From the NCBI GenBank assembly GCA_964416755.1, contig CAYQFH010000125.1, positions 1 through 6,760 of the forward strand: a stretch of DNA of 6,760 nucleotides, given 5' to 3'. Below the pieces are notes generated by a model that was not told the origin of the DNA, made no database searches, and worked only from the letters and a program-made list of their open reading frames with translations. The DNA comes from Thiopontia sp964416755 (GTDB lineage: Bacteria; Pseudomonadota; Gammaproteobacteria; GCF-002020875). Shown here in pieces: positions 4,642 through 6,760 of the stretch. The number at the start of each line of letters is the position of its first letter. Within the stretch, counting starts at the first letter, position 1. The translations under genes were made by a program, and so were the position numbers.

Positions 4642-6760
4642 GAGGGCTCTCCGGTCGTGGGCTCTATTGCCCCCAATGCATTAAAGTCATCCAGTATGCA
4701 GTAGATTGCAGGTACCAGAAAAATGGCGATCAGGGTGGCAGAGGCGAGGCCAAAGGCGAGGCTGGTGGCCAGCGGGATCAGGATCTGTGCCTGCAGGCTG
4801 GTCTCGGTTAGCAGTGGAATCAGTCCTGCTACGGTGGTGATGGAGGTGAGCAGGATCGGGCGGAAACGGGCGCGTCCCGCCTGCTTTGCAGCACTGATCA
4901 CTGCAGTGCCTGAGGTGCGTGCCTCACGGATAAAGACCACCAGCAGGATGGAGTCGTTGACCACAACGCCAAACAGCGAGGCCATGCCGATCATGCTGGG
5001 CAAGGTCAGATTCAGTCCCATCGCCAGATGTCCGAAGACTACGCCAATCAGCGCGGTGGGGATGACTGACATCACGGTGATCGGTGCCAGATAGCCACGG
5101 AACTGCAGCGCAAGCAACATGTAGATGCCGATCATGCCGAGTAGTACATTACGTACAATTGAGCGTCCGGTCTCGGCTGATTCGTTGTTCTGCCCACGAA
5201 CACTCACCTTGAGTCCGGGATAGCGTTGCTCCAGTTGTGGGAACAGCTCCTTTCCAGCCAGCGTAAGCAGCTCCTGTGCATTGGCTCTCTCACTCTCCAC
5301 GTCGCCCTGTACGGTAATTGCGCGCTGGCTGTTGATGCGGTGAATCCGTGCCCAGCCTCGGCTCTCCTCAATTTCGGCAACCACCCCCAGTGGAATCAGA
5401 GCTCCATCGCGTCCGACAATGGTGAATTGATCCAGTGCCGCCAGATTATTGCGGTCACTGGCACTCAGTCGCAGATCGATCTCATAGGTCTCTGCACCCA
5501 ACGGGAACTCATCAATGGTACTACCCTGAAAGGCGGTGCGTACCTGGTTGGCAATCTCCTGTGCATTCAGCCCCAGAACACCTGCACTCTCTTTCAGGTG
5601 GAGACGGTACTCCCGTTTACCAGGGCGCAAATCGGTATTGAGGTCGATCACACCGGCATAGCCACCAAGCCACTGTTTGACCTCCAGTGCAGCTGATTGC
5701 AGCTGGTTGAGATCATCTCCAATCAGGCGGATGTCGATCTGGCGGCCGCCGGGGCCGATGGAGGGCTCGCTATAAGTGATGGTGACTACATCGGTTAACA
5801 GACCGCTCTGTTTGCGCCACTGCTGCCGCACCGCATCCAGCGGGGCGTCTCTCAGTTCGCCACTCAGTAGATCGGCAATCACTCGCGCTACATGGGGTCC
5901 GGACTCATTGGCGTCCGGGTTCTCGCCATAGATGACAGTGACATGTTCGATCAGGTCCTGTCCATCCGGTTGGCGTGGCTTGAAGTGCTGGTTGGTTTTA
6001 GCCAGTGCATCGGTGAGCTGTTGTACGATTGCCTCGGTACGGGCCAGTGGTGTCCCCTGCGGAAGCAGCAGCCGTGCCTCCAGGATATCGCCCTCAATGG
6101 AGGGGAAGCCGACAAACTTGAGCTTGCCACTGGCTGGCATTGCAACAGCCAGAATCATCAGCAGAATCACCAGGCCGACGGTGAGATAGCGATACTCCAC
6201 GGCGAAATCGATCACCGGTCCGAAGAGGTTGTCGCGCAGTCGGTTGAAGTTGCGTTCAAAGGCCTGGCGGAAACGGGACTCCTGACGCTGGTCCATGTGA
6301 CCGAGTGAGTGCCCCAGATGGTTGGGGAGTACCCAGAACGCCTCCAGCAGACTGACGCTGAGTACCACCAGCAGCACAATTGGCATCACTCGCAAAACCT
6401 GACCAATCTCGCCGCTGATGAAGGCGAGTGAACCGAACACCAGTACCGTGGTGGTGAAGGAGGAGAGGATGCCTGGTTGTACCTGTTTGACACCATTGAA
6501 TGCGGCCTGCATCGGGTGATCCCCTCGCTCCATGCGGGAGGCGATATTCTCGGCGATGACAATGGCATCGTCCATCAGCAGGCCGATACCGATCAGCAAT
6601 CCCACCATTGAGATCATGTTGATGGTGATGCCGAACAATGGCAGCAGGAACAGGCCGCCCAGAAAAGAGACTGGCAGTCCCATGGTCACCCAGAAACTGT
6701 AGCGTAGACTGAAGAAGAGCCACAGTACCAGAAAGACCAGTGCAAGGCCGGCCATTCCGT
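4638..6760 (-). CDS. RND efflux permease (AcrB/HAE1-like), N-terminus outside the window
   Basis: The visible 706 or so residues end at the TGA at 4638; roughly the first 330 of a usual ~1,030 lie beyond the right edge. An internal Met at 6755 is not the start: the reading frame stays open to the edge, and the visible part begins inside the second membrane helix. Numbering from that Met, the fourth-helix motif GIGLLMDDAIVIAENI (56-71) carries the paired aspartates (62, 63) of the proton relay. Next come TTTVLVFGSLAFISGEIGQV (101-120), the large second periplasmic loop (about 210-530) with porter and docking subdomains, and the final helices with RNVLLGMIGIYMLLALQFRG (535-554), MIGMASLFGVVVNDSILLVV (588-607) and RARFRPILLTSITTVAGLIP (628-647). 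By eye, Arg630 and Thr637 correspond to AcrB R971 and T978, while the AcrB K940 position is Asn600, as in other VNDS-type RND pumps. It sits in the inner membrane and uses proton influx to drive efflux; the substrate cannot be read from sequence. It is coupled to the TolC-like gene by ATGA. Confidence 0.96.
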   Translation of the reverse strand, partial: GMAGLALVFLVLWLFFSLRYSFWVTMGLPVSFLGGLFLLPLFGITINMISMVGLLIGIGLLMDDAIVIAENIASRMERGDHPMQAAFNGVKQVQPGILSSFTTTVLVFGSLAFISGEIGQVLRVMPIVLLVVLSVSLLEAFWVLPNHLGHSLGHMDQRQESRFRQAFERNFNRLRDNLFGPVIDFAVEYRYLTVGLVILLMILAVAMPASGKLKFVGFPSIEGDILEARLLLPQGTPLARTEAIVQQLTDALAKTNQHFKPRQPDGQDLIEHVTVIYGENPDANESGPHVARVIADLLSGELRDAPLDAVRQQWRKQSGLLTDVVTITYSEPSIGPGGRQIDIRLIGDDLNQLQSAALEVKQWLGGYAGVIDLNTDLRPGKREYRLHLKESAGVLGLNAQEIANQVRTAFQGSTIDEFPLGAETYEIDLRLSASDRNNLAALDQFTIVGRDGALIPLGVVAEIEESRGWARIHRINSQRAITVQGDVESERANAQELLTLAGKELFPQLEQRYPGLKVSVRGQNNESAETGRSIVRNVLLGMIGIYMLLALQFRGYLAPITVMSVIPTALIGVVFGHLAMGLNLTLPSMIGMASLFGVVVNDSILLVVFIREARTSGTAVISAAKQAGRARFRPILLTSITTVAGLIPLLTETSLQAQILIPLATSLAFGLASATLIAIFLVPAIYCILDDFNALGAIEPTTGEPS
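4647..4652 (-). promoter_or_regulatory. Ribosome binding site of the TolC-family gene
   Basis: GGAGAG on the minus strand lies 5 nt before the ATG at 4641, inside the last codons of the permease gene. Together with the ATGA overlap it supports both reinitiation and fresh initiation at this start. Confidence 0.6.

Noticed and set aside
5226..5696. Plus-strand open frame of 156 codons inside the permease gene
   Set aside because: It is antisense to strongly conserved RND sequence and has no recognisable protein features.
3337..6760. Repeated heptamer TCCAGTG (CACTGGA on the coding strand), seen at least eight times
   Set aside because: In the cases I checked it encodes Ala/Thr/Ser-Leu-Glu/Asp with preferred codons (GCA or ACA, CTG, GAG) in helical proteins, so codon bias explains it better than a DNA signal.

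Overview
The window looks like chromosomal DNA of a gammaproteobacterium. The YhiN-type flavoprotein matches the enterobacterial family closely along its length, and the tripartite-efflux genes and the inverse autotransporter are typical Gram-negative envelope proteins. The species cannot be named from this sequence. All convincing genes lie on the minus strand, so transcription runs from high to low coordinates.

From right to left, the first block is a tightly packed operon. It starts with the C-terminal two thirds of an RND efflux permease (4638-6760, N-terminus outside the window). Next come a TolC-family outer-membrane channel (3337-4641), an unrecognised 133-residue protein (2936-3337) and a LysE-family exporter gene (2304-2943). 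After a 48-nt gap follows a YhiN/HI0933-type FAD-dependent oxidoreductase (1062-2255). The first four genes are joined by overlaps: ATGA, TAATG and ATGGTTGA. A periplasmic adaptor would be expected upstream of the permease, outside the window. Permease and TolC-like channel together would expel small molecules across both membranes.

The LysE gene is broken in this copy. Its correct N-terminus and the rest of the protein lie in different frames, and the switch falls in a tandem repeat of the octamer TGGACCGG (3 copies plus TGG, 2865-2891). Removing two copies (16 nt) restores a continuous 207-residue LysE protein. This is either a recent slippage mutation or a phase-variable switch, and it is the main finding.

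The left end (1-925) holds the start of an inverse autotransporter of the intimin/invasin type: signal peptide, short helical periplasmic segment and the whole beta-barrel domain. The window ends just after the barrel, so the exported passenger is not visible. This gene was missed by simple ORF calling because its stop codon lies outside the window. It appears less GC-rich than the operon (about 43-48% in lines I counted, against up to 70% in parts of the operon) and seems to have its own promoter region in the 136-nt gap 926-1061. I see no convincing rho-independent terminator in that gap. There are no RNA genes, CRISPR arrays, insertion sequences or gene-free stretches over 300 bases.
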